A DNA stretch of 64,000 nucleotides from Rhizomicrobium sp. (lineage in GTDB: Bacteria > Pseudomonadota > Alphaproteobacteria > Micropepsales > Micropepsaceae): contig JBBCHM010000001.1 in assembly GCA_037200045.1 (NCBI GenBank), positions 434,001-498,000 of the forward strand. The letters are read 5' to 3'. Under the pieces are notes generated by a model. That model did no database searches, was not told where the DNA came from, and saw only the letters and a list, made by a program, of their open reading frames with translations. Of this stretch, positions 48,674-61,383 are shown in pieces. Both the position numbers and the translations under genes were made by a program. Each line of letters begins with the position of its first letter. Positions within the stretch are counted from its first letter, which is position 1.

Positions 48674-49596
48674 GCGCTTATAAGAGAGTGGCCGTCCTGC
48701 TCGGCGGGCGTTCCGCCGAACGCCCCGTCAGCCTGTCGTCCGGCAAGGGCTGCGCCGCCGCCTTGCGCGAGGAAGGCTTCGACGTGGTCGAAATCGATCC
48801 CGGCGAGGATCTGGCGCGCCAGCTTCTCGACGCCCGTCCCGACGCGGTGTTCAACGCGCTGCACGGCCGCTTCGGCGAGGACGGCACGGTCCAGGGCCTG
48901 CTGGAGCTTTACGGCATCCCCTACACCCATTCGGGCGTGCTCGCCTCCGCGCTTGCCATGCACAAGCAGCGCACCAAGGATGTCTACCGTGCCGCCGGCC
49001 TGCCGGTGGTGAACTCCATCGTGGTCGACCGCCGTGAGGCCGCCGCGCGGCACCTGATGGAGCCGCCCTATGTGGTCAAGCCGGTCAACGAAGGCTCCTC
49101 CGTCGGCGTCTTCATTATCCGCAAGGGCGACAACCGCCCGCCGGAAGCGCTCGGCAGCGACACCTGGACCCTCTCCAGCGAGATGATGGTCGAGGAATTC
49201 GTCCCCGGCCGCGAACTCACCGTCGCGGTGATGGGCGGCAAGGCGCTGGGCGTCACCGAGATCACGACCGCTCTCGAATTCTACGATTTCGAGGCGAAAT
49301 ATGCCGAGGGCGGCTCGCTCCACGTCCTGCCCGCCAAGGTCCCCGATACGGTCGCCAAGGAAGCCCTCGCGCTGGCCGAGCGCGCCCATGCGGCGCTGGG
49401 CTGCCGCGGCGTGTCGCGCACCGACATCCGCTACGACGACACGATCAAGGGCAAGCACCGCCTGGTGCTGCTGGAGACCAACACCCAGCCCGGCATGACG
49501 CCGACCTCGCTGGTGCCCGAACAGGCCGCTTACAACGGCCTGACCTATCCCAAGCTCTGCCGCTGGATCGTGGAGGACGCGTCTTGCGACAGGTGA
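48670..49596 (+). CDS. ddl: D-alanine--D-alanine ligase
   Basis: ATP-grasp enzyme supplying D-Ala-D-Ala to MurF. The 308 residues include [63 protein letters not shown] and [18 protein letters not shown]. It overlaps murB by four bases. Its end overlaps the ftsQ start. Confidence 0.95.
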   Translation: MSAYKRVAVLLGGRSAERPVSLSSGKGCAAALREEGFDVVEIDPGEDLARQLLDARPDAVFNALHGRFGEDGTVQGLLELYGIPYTHSGVLASALAMHKQRTKDVYRAAGLPVVNSIVVDRREAAARHLMEPPYVVKPVNEGSSVGVFIIRKGDNRPPEALGSDTWTLSSEMMVEEFVPGRELTVAVMGGKALGVTEITTALEFYDFEAKYAEGGSLHVLPAKVPDTVAKEALALAERAHAALGCRGVSRTDIRYDDTIKGKHRLVLLETNTQPGMTPTSLVPEQAAYNGLTYPKLCRWIVEDASCDR

Positions 49597-50519
49597 AGAT
49601 CGACCGCAAGCCCGCGCAGCCGCGCCCCAAGGCCGGCCGCGGTTCCGCGCGCGCCAGCCGCGCCGCGCCGGCACCGGCCAAGCCGTTCGGCCGCCGCAAG
49701 AAGCCCGGCGCCGTCGCCCGCGCTTGGCGCGCCTTCACCGGTTTCGTCGCCTTCCGCCGCCCGATGCTGACGCTCGCCGCCGTCCTGCTGGCGCTGGCCT
49801 TCGTCGGCGCGCTGTTCATCGGCGGCACTGTCGGCCGCGCCTTCGCCGCCGTCGACACCGCCACCGCCGCGACCATCGACGACGCCGGCTTCGGCATTTC
49901 CCAGGTCCACATCACCGGCAATGCCCGCACGCCGGGCGAGCAGATCGTCGCCGCGCTCGGCTTCGCGCCCGGCCAGTCGATCTTCGGCGCCGACATCGCG
50001 ACCGCGCGGCTGAAGCTCAAGAAGCTCGATTGGGTCGCCGACGCCGATGTCCGCCGCCGCTATCCCGACGACATCTCGGTCCGCATCGTCGAGAAGCTGC
50101 CCTTCGCGCTTTGGCAGGACGGCGACGGCAAGCTCTGGGTGGTCGAGCGCGACGGCGGCCTCATCACCACCGACGGCATCGAGCAGTTCCGCGGCCTGCC
50201 GCTCCTGGCCGGCGCCGGCGGCTCGGCCGCCTCCGACATCGTGGACGCGGTCTCGCAGCATCGCGCGATCTTCGCCCGCATCCGCGCCTATCAGCGCGTC
50301 TCCGAGCGGCGCTGGAACCTGATCCTCGACGACGGCGTTGTCGTCAAGCTTCCCGAGTTGGCCTGGCCCAAAGAGCTCGACGCGCTCGAACATCTCATCA
50401 TCGACAAGGGAATTCTGGAGCGCGACTTGATCGAAATCGATCTGCGCTCGCCGACGCAATACTTCTTCGTGCTCAAGAGCGGCGAGAAGAAGAACGAGAC
50501 GAGGGGGAGCGCCGCCTGA
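49584..50519 (+). CDS. ftsQ: Cell division protein FtsQ
   Basis: Divisome protein linking early and late proteins. The 311 residues have a basic cytoplasmic tail, one helix at ~67-88 ([20 protein letters not shown]), a POTRA domain ([21 protein letters not shown]) and a beta domain ([18 protein letters not shown]). TTG 49584 is chosen because GGAGGA lies six bases upstream; GTG 49593 overlapping the ddl stop gives a 308-residue form. Confidence 0.92.
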   Translation: MRQVKIDRKPAQPRPKAGRGSARASRAAPAPAKPFGRRKKPGAVARAWRAFTGFVAFRRPMLTLAAVLLALAFVGALFIGGTVGRAFAAVDTATAATIDDAGFGISQVHITGNARTPGEQIVAALGFAPGQSIFGADIATARLKLKKLDWVADADVRRRYPDDISVRIVEKLPFALWQDGDGKLWVVERDGGLITTDGIEQFRGLPLLAGAGGSAASDIVDAVSQHRAIFARIRAYQRVSERRWNLILDDGVVVKLPELAWPKELDALEHLIIDKGILERDLIEIDLRSPTQYFFVLKSGEKKNETRGSAA

Positions 50520-51799
50520 TGGGTGAGACCGTGAAACTGCGAACGGGGAACGAGATGCCAGCCTACCGCTCGGGGCTTGTCGCCGTCCTCGATGTCGGCT
50601 CGTCGAAGACGGTGTGCCTGATCGGCCGCGCCGAGCCGGGCAGCCTGCGCGTCGTCGGCGCCGCTTTGCGCGAGAGCCAGGGCATCCGCGCCGGCACCGT
50701 GGTCGGCATGGAGCATGCCGAGGAATCCATCCGCGACGCCGTCGCCGCCGCCGAGAACCACGCCGATCTGCGCATCCAGAACGTCATCATCTCGGTCAAT
50801 TGCGGCCAGCCGGTCAGCGTCACCAGCCGGGCCGCCATGGCGCTGGACGGCGCGCTCGTCACCGACGCCCATCTGCGCGCCTTGTTGCAGGACGGCCGCT
50901 CGCGCTGCGTCGCCGAAGGCCATGAGCTGATCCAGAGCGCCCCGACGACTTATGTGGTGGACGAAGCGCGCGGCGTCAGGAACCCGCTCGGCATGTTCTG
51001 CCAGCGCATCGGCGTCGCCATGCACGCCGTCGCGGTCAAGCCGTCGCCGCTCAACAACCTCAAGCTCGCGGTCGAGCGCTGCCATCTCAACGTCGTCGGC
51101 ACCCAGTTCGCGCCCTATGCCAGCGGCCTCGCCACCCTGACCGACGACGAGAAGCAGCTCGGCGTCACCGTCATCGACATGGGCGGCGGCGTCACCTCCA
51201 TCGCGGTGTTCCTCGAGGGCCATCTCGTGCATGCCGATGTCGTGCCGATGGGCGGCCAGCAGGTCACCACCGACCTCGCCCGCATGCTCGCCGCGCCGAT
51301 CTCGGCCGCCGAGCGCGCCAAGACCTTATACGGCGCCGCCCTGGGCGACATGGAGGCCGGCGCCGACGTGATCCCGCTCGCCCAGATGGGCGAGGAGGGC
51401 GAGGACGCTTCCATCCGCGTGCCGCGCTCCATGCTCACCCGCATCATCCAGGCCCGGCTGGAGGAGATTTTCGGCCTCGTCCAGTCGCGGCTGCGCGCGA
51501 GCGGCTTCGACGTGGCGGCGGGCCGCCGCGCCGTGCTCACCGGCGGCGCCTGCCAGCTCGCCGGCGTGCGCGAGCTCGCCGGCCGCGTTTTAAACAAGCA
51601 GGTGCGCATCGGCCGCCCGCAAAGCTTCCCGGGCCTGCCGGCCGCGTCGGCCGGCCCCGACTACGCCACCGCGATCGGCCTTCTGATGGCCGGCGCGACG
51701 TTCCCGCCCGAGGTTCTCAACCCCGAAATCGGCCGCGAAGAGCCGTCGGGACAAGGCAAAGGTTGGCTCGCACGGTTGACCGGTGGGCTGTTCGAGTGA
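50519..51799 (+). CDS. ftsA: Cell division protein FtsA
   Basis: Actin-like membrane tether of FtsZ. The 426 residues show the phosphate-1 motif LDVGSSKTVCLIG, SHS2 domain, VIDMGGGVTSIAVF, GGQQVTTDLARML, VLTGGACQLAGV, and a C-terminal amphipathic helix GKGWLARLTGGLFE as membrane target. The ATG shares one base with the ftsQ stop (TGATG). Confidence 0.96.
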   Translation: MGETVKLRTGNEMPAYRSGLVAVLDVGSSKTVCLIGRAEPGSLRVVGAALRESQGIRAGTVVGMEHAEESIRDAVAAAENHADLRIQNVIISVNCGQPVSVTSRAAMALDGALVTDAHLRALLQDGRSRCVAEGHELIQSAPTTYVVDEARGVRNPLGMFCQRIGVAMHAVAVKPSPLNNLKLAVERCHLNVVGTQFAPYASGLATLTDDEKQLGVTVIDMGGGVTSIAVFLEGHLVHADVVPMGGQQVTTDLARMLAAPISAAERAKTLYGAALGDMEAGADVIPLAQMGEEGEDASIRVPRSMLTRIIQARLEEIFGLVQSRLRASGFDVAAGRRAVLTGGACQLAGVRELAGRVLNKQVRIGRPQSFPGLPAASAGPDYATAIGLLMAGATFPPEVLNPEIGREEPSGQGKGWLARLTGGLFE

Positions 51800-51877
51800 T
51801 TCAACAATAACAACACGAATCGGTTGGGCTTGCGTGGGTGACATGGTGATGAAGGAAAAAGGCCAAGGAGAATAAGT

Positions 51878-53416
51878 ATGGCGATCAACCTCAAGGCACC
51901 CGAACTGACGGTGTTGCGTCCCCGAATCACCGTGCTCGGCGTCGGCGGCGCCGGCGGCAACGCGGTCAACAACATGATCGCCGCCAAGCTCGAAGGCGTC
52001 GAATTCGTCGTGGCGAACACCGACGCCCAGGCGCTGGCGCAGTCCAAGGCGGAGCGGCGCATCCAGCTCGGCGAGCAGGGCCATGGCGCCGGCGCGATGC
52101 CCGATGTCGGCAAGACCTGCGCCGAGGACACGCTCGATAGGGTCATGGAGGAGCTCGCCGGCTCCCACATGGTGTTCATCACCGCCGGCATGGGCGGCGG
52201 CACCGGCACCGGCGCGGCCCCCGTCATCGCCCGCGCGGTGCGCGAGATGGGCATCCTGACCGTCGGCGTCGTCACCAAGCCCTTCGCCTTCGAGGGCGAC
52301 AAGCGCATGCGTGCCGCCGAGCGCGGCATCGTCGAGCTTCAGCAATACGTCCACACGCTTATTGTAATTCCCAATCAAAATCTGTTCCGCGTCGCCAACG
52401 ACCGCACCACCTTCGCCCAGGCCTTCGCCATGGCGGACGAGGTGCTGCATGCCGGCGTGCGCGGCGTCACCGACCTGATCGTGATGCCGGGCTTGATCAA
52501 CCTCGACTTCGCCGACATCAAGTCGGTGATCACCGAGATGGGCAAGGCGATGATGGGCACCGGCGAGGCGGAGGGCGAGGACCGCGCCGCCAAGGCCGCC
52601 GACATGGCGATCTCCAACCCCTTGCTCGACGACGTGTCGATGAAGGGCGCCCGCGGCGTGCTCATCAACATCACCGGCGGCCCCGACCTGATGCTGTTCG
52701 AGGTCGAGCAGGCGGCCAACCGCATCCGCGCCGAGGTCGATCCCGACGCCAACATCATCTTCGGCAACACCATCCTCGACAACATGGAGGGCCGCATCCG
52801 CGTCAGCGTGGTGGCGACCGGCATCGATGCCGAGCAGCTGCGCATGCCGGAGCCCAAGGTCCAGCCGATCCGTCCCGGCATCAAGCCGATGGTGGTGAAG
52901 GGCGAGCCGGCGCGGCCCGAGTCGAAAGTTGAGCCGCTGCGTCCCGCCGTCGCGATGGGCGTCACCAACGCGGTGCACCGCCAGCATGAGGCGCTGGCCG
53001 ACGAGCTCGGCGCCCAGATGCCGGCGCGCGTGCCGTCTCCGGCCGAGGAGATGATCCTCGGCGGCGCCGACGCGCCGGTCGTCGCCGAGGACGACGACAT
53101 CCCGCCGATGCCGGCCGCGCTGCGCAACATCGCGCCCCCGATCCAGCGGGTCGAGCCGATGCGTCCGGCGCAGCCGGCGCCCAAGACGGAGGAGCGCCGC
53201 GGCTGGGGCTTCCTGGGACGGGCGAAGAAGAAGGACGAGCCGCGCATCGAGCCGGTGCAGCAGCGCCCGGCGCCGCGCGCGACGGCGCAGCCGATCGCCC
53301 GTCCGCCGGCCGCCGAGCCGCCCAAGCCCTCGACCCTGGCCGACGACCTCTTCCCCGACCACAAGCGCGACGAACAGTTCGAGATCCCGGCGTTCTTGAG
53401 GCGCCAGTCGAACTGA
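51878..53416 (+). CDS. ftsZ: Cell division GTPase FtsZ
   Basis: Tubulin homologue that forms the Z ring. The 512 residues have the GTPase domain 15-325 with [13 protein letters not shown] and the tubulin signature [10 protein letters not shown] (106-115). A Pro/Ala-rich linker of about 160 residues follows, then the conserved C-terminal peptide [10 protein letters not shown] that binds FtsA. The long linker is normal for alphaproteobacteria. AAGGAG lies seven bases before ATG 51878. The 78-base gap after ftsA could hold its own promoter, but no clear hexamers are seen. Confidence 0.98.
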   Translation: MAINLKAPELTVLRPRITVLGVGGAGGNAVNNMIAAKLEGVEFVVANTDAQALAQSKAERRIQLGEQGHGAGAMPDVGKTCAEDTLDRVMEELAGSHMVFITAGMGGGTGTGAAPVIARAVREMGILTVGVVTKPFAFEGDKRMRAAERGIVELQQYVHTLIVIPNQNLFRVANDRTTFAQAFAMADEVLHAGVRGVTDLIVMPGLINLDFADIKSVITEMGKAMMGTGEAEGEDRAAKAADMAISNPLLDDVSMKGARGVLINITGGPDLMLFEVEQAANRIRAEVDPDANIIFGNTILDNMEGRIRVSVVATGIDAEQLRMPEPKVQPIRPGIKPMVVKGEPARPESKVEPLRPAVAMGVTNAVHRQHEALADELGAQMPARVPSPAEEMILGGADAPVVAEDDDIPPMPAALRNIAPPIQRVEPMRPAQPAPKTEERRGWGFLGRAKKKDEPRIEPVQQRPAPRATAQPIARPPAAEPPKPSTLADDLFPDHKRDEQFEIPAFLRRQSN

Positions 53417-53441
53417 GGCGCATTTTTTGATTTGAAACATG

Positions 53442-53474
53442 AAAGAGCCCTGCCGTATGGCGGGGCTCTTTTCG
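53442..53474 (+). terminator. Intrinsic terminator of the dcw cluster
   Basis: AAAGAGCCCTGCC, loop GTAT, then GGCGGGGCTCTTTT: a 13-bp stem with one wobble, ending in T4 and a further CGTTTT. It lies 25 bases after the ftsZ stop. Confidence 0.85.
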
Positions 53475-53487
53475 TTTTCCTCCCCAC

Positions 53488-53515
53488 TGTCCTGCCCGCG
53501 CAGGCGGGCATCCAG
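53488..53515. repeat. Single palindromic unit (IRU half)
   Basis: TGCCCGCGCAGGCGGGCA followed by TCCAG, the same unit as the left half of 24056-24128. Confidence 0.7.
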
Positions 53516-53531
53516 CGACCACAAAAAAGAT

Positions 53532-53622
53532 TGTCATCCGCCGCGAATGCGGCGGACCCAGTTGACGTTTGCACCAGCGACGCGGGTTTCAGCTGGGTCC
53601 GCCGCATTCGCGGCGGATGACA
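53532..53622. repeat. Paired inverted palindromic unit (34-bp arms)
   Basis: Arms 53532-53565 and 53589-53622 are complementary with one mismatch; each contains its own hairpin (CCGCCGC GAAT GCGGCGG). Ends are TGTCAT and ATGACA with inner ACCCAG/CTGGGT. A related half unit is at 53702-53732. Confidence 0.85.
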
Positions 53623-53778
53623 TTTGGTTGCAGGCCGTCAATGCCCGGCCCACGCTGTCGCCAAGCCTGTGCGGGCAATCCGTTTTTCTCGCTTCCAAAT
53701 TGGATCGCCCGCATGTGCGGGCGATGACGACGCGGTTGTTGATTTCCTTCGAGTCGAGAAGCGCTTTACGCTCCCGCC

Positions 53779-54177
53779 ATGCCGCTGACCTTTCCCACCC
53801 TCGCCAAGAAAACCGCCGCGCTGAAAGCCCGCCTCGACGCCTTCCCCGGCGCGGTCGCCAGCCCGATGGCCGCGTCGCGCGGGACCACGCCGCTTGTCCT
53901 CATCTACAAGGTGATGAACAAGACTTTCGCGATCCTCTCGGTCCGCGCCGACGAATTCGTGATGCTGAAAGCCGATCCCGATTTCGTGCCCCTGCTGCGC
54001 GAAAAGTACGAAGGCATCGGCCACCGCTCCCACCTCGACCCGCGCCACTGGATCGCCGTCGCGCTCGATTCCGATGTCCCGGCGAAGGACGTCGCGCGGC
54101 TGGCGAAGCAGTCCTACGATCTGGTGTGCGCCGGCCTCACCGCCAGGCAGAAGGCCCAGCTCGCGGCTAGACAATGA
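53779..54177 (+). CDS. MmcQ/YjbR-family protein
   Basis: A 132-residue CyaY-like DNA-binding fold protein of unknown role. It contains FPGAVASPMAASRG, KTFAILSVRADEFVMLKADPD, HLDPRHWIAVALDSDVPAKDV and LAKQSYDLVCAGLT, all family features. It overlaps the convergent 67-residue gene by 11 bases. Confidence 0.85.
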   Translation: MPLTFPTLAKKTAALKARLDAFPGAVASPMAASRGTTPLVLIYKVMNKTFAILSVRADEFVMLKADPDFVPLLREKYEGIGHRSHLDPRHWIAVALDSDVPAKDVARLAKQSYDLVCAGLTARQKAQLAARQ

Positions 54178-54370
54178 TGTTCAGATGCCGTCCCAGCGTG
54201 GGCCGCTGCTGGCTGGCTTCCTCGAGGCTGCGCGCCTCGTCGTCCAGGTCGCGCGCCGCCCGCTCCATCATCTCGATATAGTTCGGCAGCTTCATCTCGC
54301 GGGCGCGGCGGCGCAGCTTCTCCGCGAGCACGCGAAGCTCTCCGGCCCTCGATGTGTCATGGCGTCCCAT
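54167..54370 (-). CDS. Small conserved helical protein (67 aa)
   Basis: A soluble, charged, all-helical protein. The run LRRRAREMKLPNYIEMMERA followed by ARDLDDEARSLEEA resembles a short alphaproteobacterial hypothetical family. It converges on the YjbR gene and is divergent from lpxC. Function unknown. Confidence 0.6.
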   Translation of the reverse strand: MGRHDTSRAGELRVLAEKLRRRAREMKLPNYIEMMERAARDLDDEARSLEEASQQRPTLGRHLNIIV

Positions 54371-54482
54371 CTGGATGTGAACGCGCGAAATTCCGTGTGC
54401 GTTCCTCTCAACCTTTTGTTGACCATGAACCGGCCGCGATCCGGCGCATTTTATTTGACCGCGAAGCCTCTATATTGCCCCC

Positions 54483-55340
54483 ATGAGCACCCGCACCACG
54501 CTGGCCGGCGAAATCTCGGCCGAAGGCATCGCCCTGCACAGCGGCGCCAAGGTCCGCATGACGCTGTCGCCGGCGCCCGCCGGCCGTGGCGTCGTCTTCC
54601 GCCGCTCCGACCGGGACAACGCCGAGGTTCCCGCCCGCTACGACGCCGTCGCCGAGACCAATCTGGGCACCGTGATCGCCGCGAACGGGGTGAAGGTCGG
54701 CGTCATCGAGCATCTGATGGCCGCCGTCGCCGGCGCCGGGATCGACGACCTCCTGGTCACGCTCGACGGCGGCGAGCCGCCGATCCTGGACGGCGACGCG
54801 CTCGGCTATCTGACGCTGCTCGACCGGGCGGGCACCAGGCAACAGGCCGGCGCGAAGACCGCGATCAAGGTGACGCGGCCGGTCGAAGTCGCGATCAAGG
54901 ACGCCCGCGTCACGCTCAGCCCCTCGGACGCGCCGGATTATTCCTACGCGCTCGACTATTCCAACACCAAGGCCATCGGCAAGCAGTTCTACCGCGTGGC
55001 GCTCACCCGCGAGGCCTTCGCGCGCGAGATCGCGCCGGCCCGCACCTTCGGCTTCGTCCACGAGCTGGATTACCTCAAAAGCATCGACCGCGGCCACGGC
55101 GCCTCGCTCGAAAACACCCTCGCCATCCAGGGCGACGAGGTGCTGAACAAGGACCTGATGCGCTTCCCCGACGAGTTCGTGCGCCACAAGCTCCTCGACG
55201 CCATCGGCGACATGGCGCTGGCCGGCGCGCCGCTGATCGCCCGGTTCGAGGGGGTCAAATCCGGCCATGGAACCAACAATGCCGTGCTCCGCGCCCTGTT
55301 CGCGGACCCCGCCAATTACGTGACAATCGATTTAGATTGA
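54483..55340 (+). CDS. lpxC: UDP-3-O-acyl-N-acetylglucosamine deacetylase LpxC
   Basis: Zinc enzyme for the committed step of lipid A synthesis. The 285 residues carry the zinc-binding His in IEHLMAAVAG, the LDGGEPPILDGDAL loop, RTFGFVHELDYL, zinc ligands in RHKLLDAIGDMAL, and the catalytic His in KSGHGTNNA. HGTNN replaces the usual HALNN. As in many alphaproteobacteria it follows ftsZ closely and precedes bamD. No clear ribosome site precedes ATG 54483. Confidence 0.94.
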   Translation: MSTRTTLAGEISAEGIALHSGAKVRMTLSPAPAGRGVVFRRSDRDNAEVPARYDAVAETNLGTVIAANGVKVGVIEHLMAAVAGAGIDDLLVTLDGGEPPILDGDALGYLTLLDRAGTRQQAGAKTAIKVTRPVEVAIKDARVTLSPSDAPDYSYALDYSNTKAIGKQFYRVALTREAFAREIAPARTFGFVHELDYLKSIDRGHGASLENTLAIQGDEVLNKDLMRFPDEFVRHKLLDAIGDMALAGAPLIARFEGVKSGHGTNNAVLRALFADPANYVTIDLD

Positions 55341-55473
55341 GCCGCCCCGGCCCGTGTTATAAGCGCCCGTTCAGCCCCTTAACGCTGCCCCGCGAAGCGG
55401 CTTTACCCGGCGGCCGGGGGGATGGCATAAGGGCTTGGCCCCACACGAAAAACAGACAGGCACGGAACGCTTC

Positions 55474-56346
55474 ATGGCGCTTGGATTTGTGAACCCTTCC
55501 CGCGCGGCACGCCTGGCGGCGGTCATCCTGGTGGCCGGCTTCGGCCTCGCCGGCTGCGAGTCGCTCAGCAACCTGTTCGGCCAGGGCGGGGCGCGCGACG
55601 CGGACAAGCCGGCCGAATATGTCGACCGCCCGGTCGACCAGATCTATGCCGACGCCTGGAAGAAGATCAACCAGGAGGATTACGTCGGCGCCGCCAAGCA
55701 GTTCGACGAGGTGGAGCGCCAGCATCCCTATTCGATCTGGGCCCGCCGCGCGATGCTGATGTCGGCCTATTGCTCCTACAAGGCCAACCACTACACCGAC
55801 GCGATCGCCGCCGCCGACGGCTATATCCAGCTTCATCCCGGCAGCAAGGAAGTCGGCTATGCCTTCTACCTGAAGGCGGTTTCGCTCTACGAGCAGATCG
55901 TCGATGTCGGCCGCGACCAGTCCAACACCGAGGACGCGCTGACCGCGCTGCAGGATGTCGTCCAGCGCTTTCCCGACACCGAATATGCCCGCGACGCCAC
56001 GCTGAAGATCGACCTGACGCTCGACCATCTCGCCGGCAAGGAGATGGCGGTCGGCCGCTACTACCTGCGCCAGCAGGATTATATCGGCGCCATCAACCGC
56101 TTCCGCTCGGTGGTCGAGCAGTACCAGAAGACCTCGCAGATCGCCGAGGCGCTGGAGCGGCTGACCGAGGCCTATTACGCGCTCGGCATCTACAACGAGG
56201 CCCAGAACGCCGCCGCGGTGCTGGGCGCCAATTATCCGGGCAGCCCGTGGTACCAGGACGCCTACAAGCTCCTGACCGAACACGGCATGAAACCGCAGGT
56301 GGACGACCGCTCGTGGTTGAGCAAGACTTTCGGGCGGATTCTCTGA
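55474..56346 (+). CDS. bamD: Outer membrane assembly lipoprotein BamD
   Basis: TPR lipoprotein of the BAM complex. The 290 residues start with a lipoprotein signal (lipobox LAGC, ~25) and then five TPR motifs, including DYVGAAKQFDEVERQHPYS and VGRYYLRQQDYIGAINRF. ATG 55474 is chosen because the signal peptide begins there. A short GC-rich hairpin lies upstream at about 55385-55420. Confidence 0.93.
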   Translation: MALGFVNPSRAARLAAVILVAGFGLAGCESLSNLFGQGGARDADKPAEYVDRPVDQIYADAWKKINQEDYVGAAKQFDEVERQHPYSIWARRAMLMSAYCSYKANHYTDAIAAADGYIQLHPGSKEVGYAFYLKAVSLYEQIVDVGRDQSNTEDALTALQDVVQRFPDTEYARDATLKIDLTLDHLAGKEMAVGRYYLRQQDYIGAINRFRSVVEQYQKTSQIAEALERLTEAYYALGIYNEAQNAAAVLGANYPGSPWYQDAYKLLTEHGMKPQVDDRSWLSKTFGRIL

Positions 56347-56356
56347 AAGGGCGGCG

Positions 56357-60213
<3,857 letters not shown>

Positions 60214-60232
60214 GCCGCCGCCACCACACAAC

Positions 60233-60364
60233 TGTCATGGCCCGCGAATGCGGGCCACCCAGGTGAAAGTAGCAATCAGCTTATAATTTTGGCGAGACGA
60301 TCTCCCGAAACTACTTCCGGCGTTCAAAACTCAACTGGGTGGCCCGCATTCGCGGACCATGACA
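60233..60364. repeat. Paired inverted palindromic unit (34-bp arms)
   Basis: Arms 60233-60266 and 60331-60364 are complementary with few mismatches, each containing CCCGCGAATGCGGG, with TGTCAT/ATGACA ends and ACCCAG/CTGGGT inside. The architecture is identical to 53532-53622 but with a 64-base centre. Confidence 0.85.
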
Positions 60365-60368
60365 CCGA

Positions 60369-61376
60369 TTAAGTTGAGAGCGCCTTCGCCAGCACGGGCA
60401 GGCTCACATCCATCCGGTAATCCACCGCGTTGTGGTTGTCCGGGAATTCCTCGTAGATGTGCGGCACGTCCATCGCGGTCAGCCGCTTGTGCATCCGCCG
60501 CGCGCCATAGACCAGATTGTACTGATCGACATCGCCGCAATCGATGTACAGCGCCTTCAGCCGCTTCATGCCCGCCCCATGTTCCTCCACCAGCGTCAGC
60601 GGATCCCATTTCAGCCAGTTGGCCCAGCGCTCCGGGATGATCTCGCAGGTGTCGAGCGTCACCGGCAGGCGCACGCCGTAAGGCGCGCCTGGATCAGGAT
60701 CGAAGCTCGCGGCCTGCGCCAGGATCATGATGATATTGACGTCGCTGTCCTTCGGCTTCGGCGCCGCCCAGAAATCGTCGACCCATTTCTTGATGTCGGG
60801 ATTCTTGGCCAGCGCCCGCAGCACCGGCACGAATTCGTGGCGATACATGAGCTCCATGCCCATGTCGCCCGAATGCACCGCCGCCGCCGACCAGAAATCG
60901 GGATGCAGCAGGGCGTGCACCATCGCGCCGTAACCGCCGCTCGACTTGCCGAAGATGCCGCGCTTGCCCGGCCCGCCGCAGCCGAACCTGGCCTCGACGA
61001 ACGGCACCGCCTCGTCGCGCAGGAAATCGTCCCACCGGCCCATCGCGACCGAGTTCACATACTGGTTGCCGCCCAGCTTGGTGAAGCAGTCCGGAAAGGC
61101 GACCGCGACGGGCGGCATCGCGCCGCTCGCGATCAGCCGGTCGAGCCGCTCGGGCACGTTCTCGCCGAAATTCTTCCAGTTGACGTGCACCGGCCCGCCC
61201 GCCGTGAAGCCGACGACGTCGACCAGCAGCGGCAGCCCGCGCCCGTCATGGCCGTGCGGCACATAGACGTCGATCTCGCGCAGCGTCGGATCGCCCAGCA
61301 GGTTGGTCTTCAGCACCGCGCTGTCGAGATGCAGGCGATGGATGGTGCCGGCGGGGGTCGAAGGGTCTTTGCGCAT
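60369..61376 (-). CDS. Alpha/beta-hydrolase esterase (esterase D-like)
   Basis: A 335-residue serine hydrolase. The nucleophile Ser is in GKSSGGYGAM (~residue 146). Asp in YIDCGDVDQYN and His in FPDNHNAVDYR complete a triad. LREIDVYVPHGHDG and the preceding fold resemble putative esterases (D/antigen-85 group). No signal peptide. It is eight bases downstream of the aminopeptidase gene on the same strand. Confidence 0.8.
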   Translation of the reverse strand: MRKDPSTPAGTIHRLHLDSAVLKTNLLGDPTLREIDVYVPHGHDGRGLPLLVDVVGFTAGGPVHVNWKNFGENVPERLDRLIASGAMPPVAVAFPDCFTKLGGNQYVNSVAMGRWDDFLRDEAVPFVEARFGCGGPGKRGIFGKSSGGYGAMVHALLHPDFWSAAAVHSGDMGMELMYRHEFVPVLRALAKNPDIKKWVDDFWAAPKPKDSDVNIIMILAQAASFDPDPGAPYGVRLPVTLDTCEIIPERWANWLKWDPLTLVEEHGAGMKRLKALYIDCGDVDQYNLVYGARRMHKRLTAMDVPHIYEEFPDNHNAVDYRMDVSLPVLAKALST

Positions 61377-61383
61377 GTCGTCC

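Noticed and set aside
53488..53732. Repeats resembling a CRISPR array
   Set aside because: The units are inverted palindromes of different sequence, not direct repeats with regular spacers, and no cas genes are present.
54455..54476. Possible lpxC promoter (TTGACC and TATATT)
   Set aside because: Only ten bases separate the hexamers and the TATATT is six bases from the ATG, too close for a normal promoter with a ribosome site.
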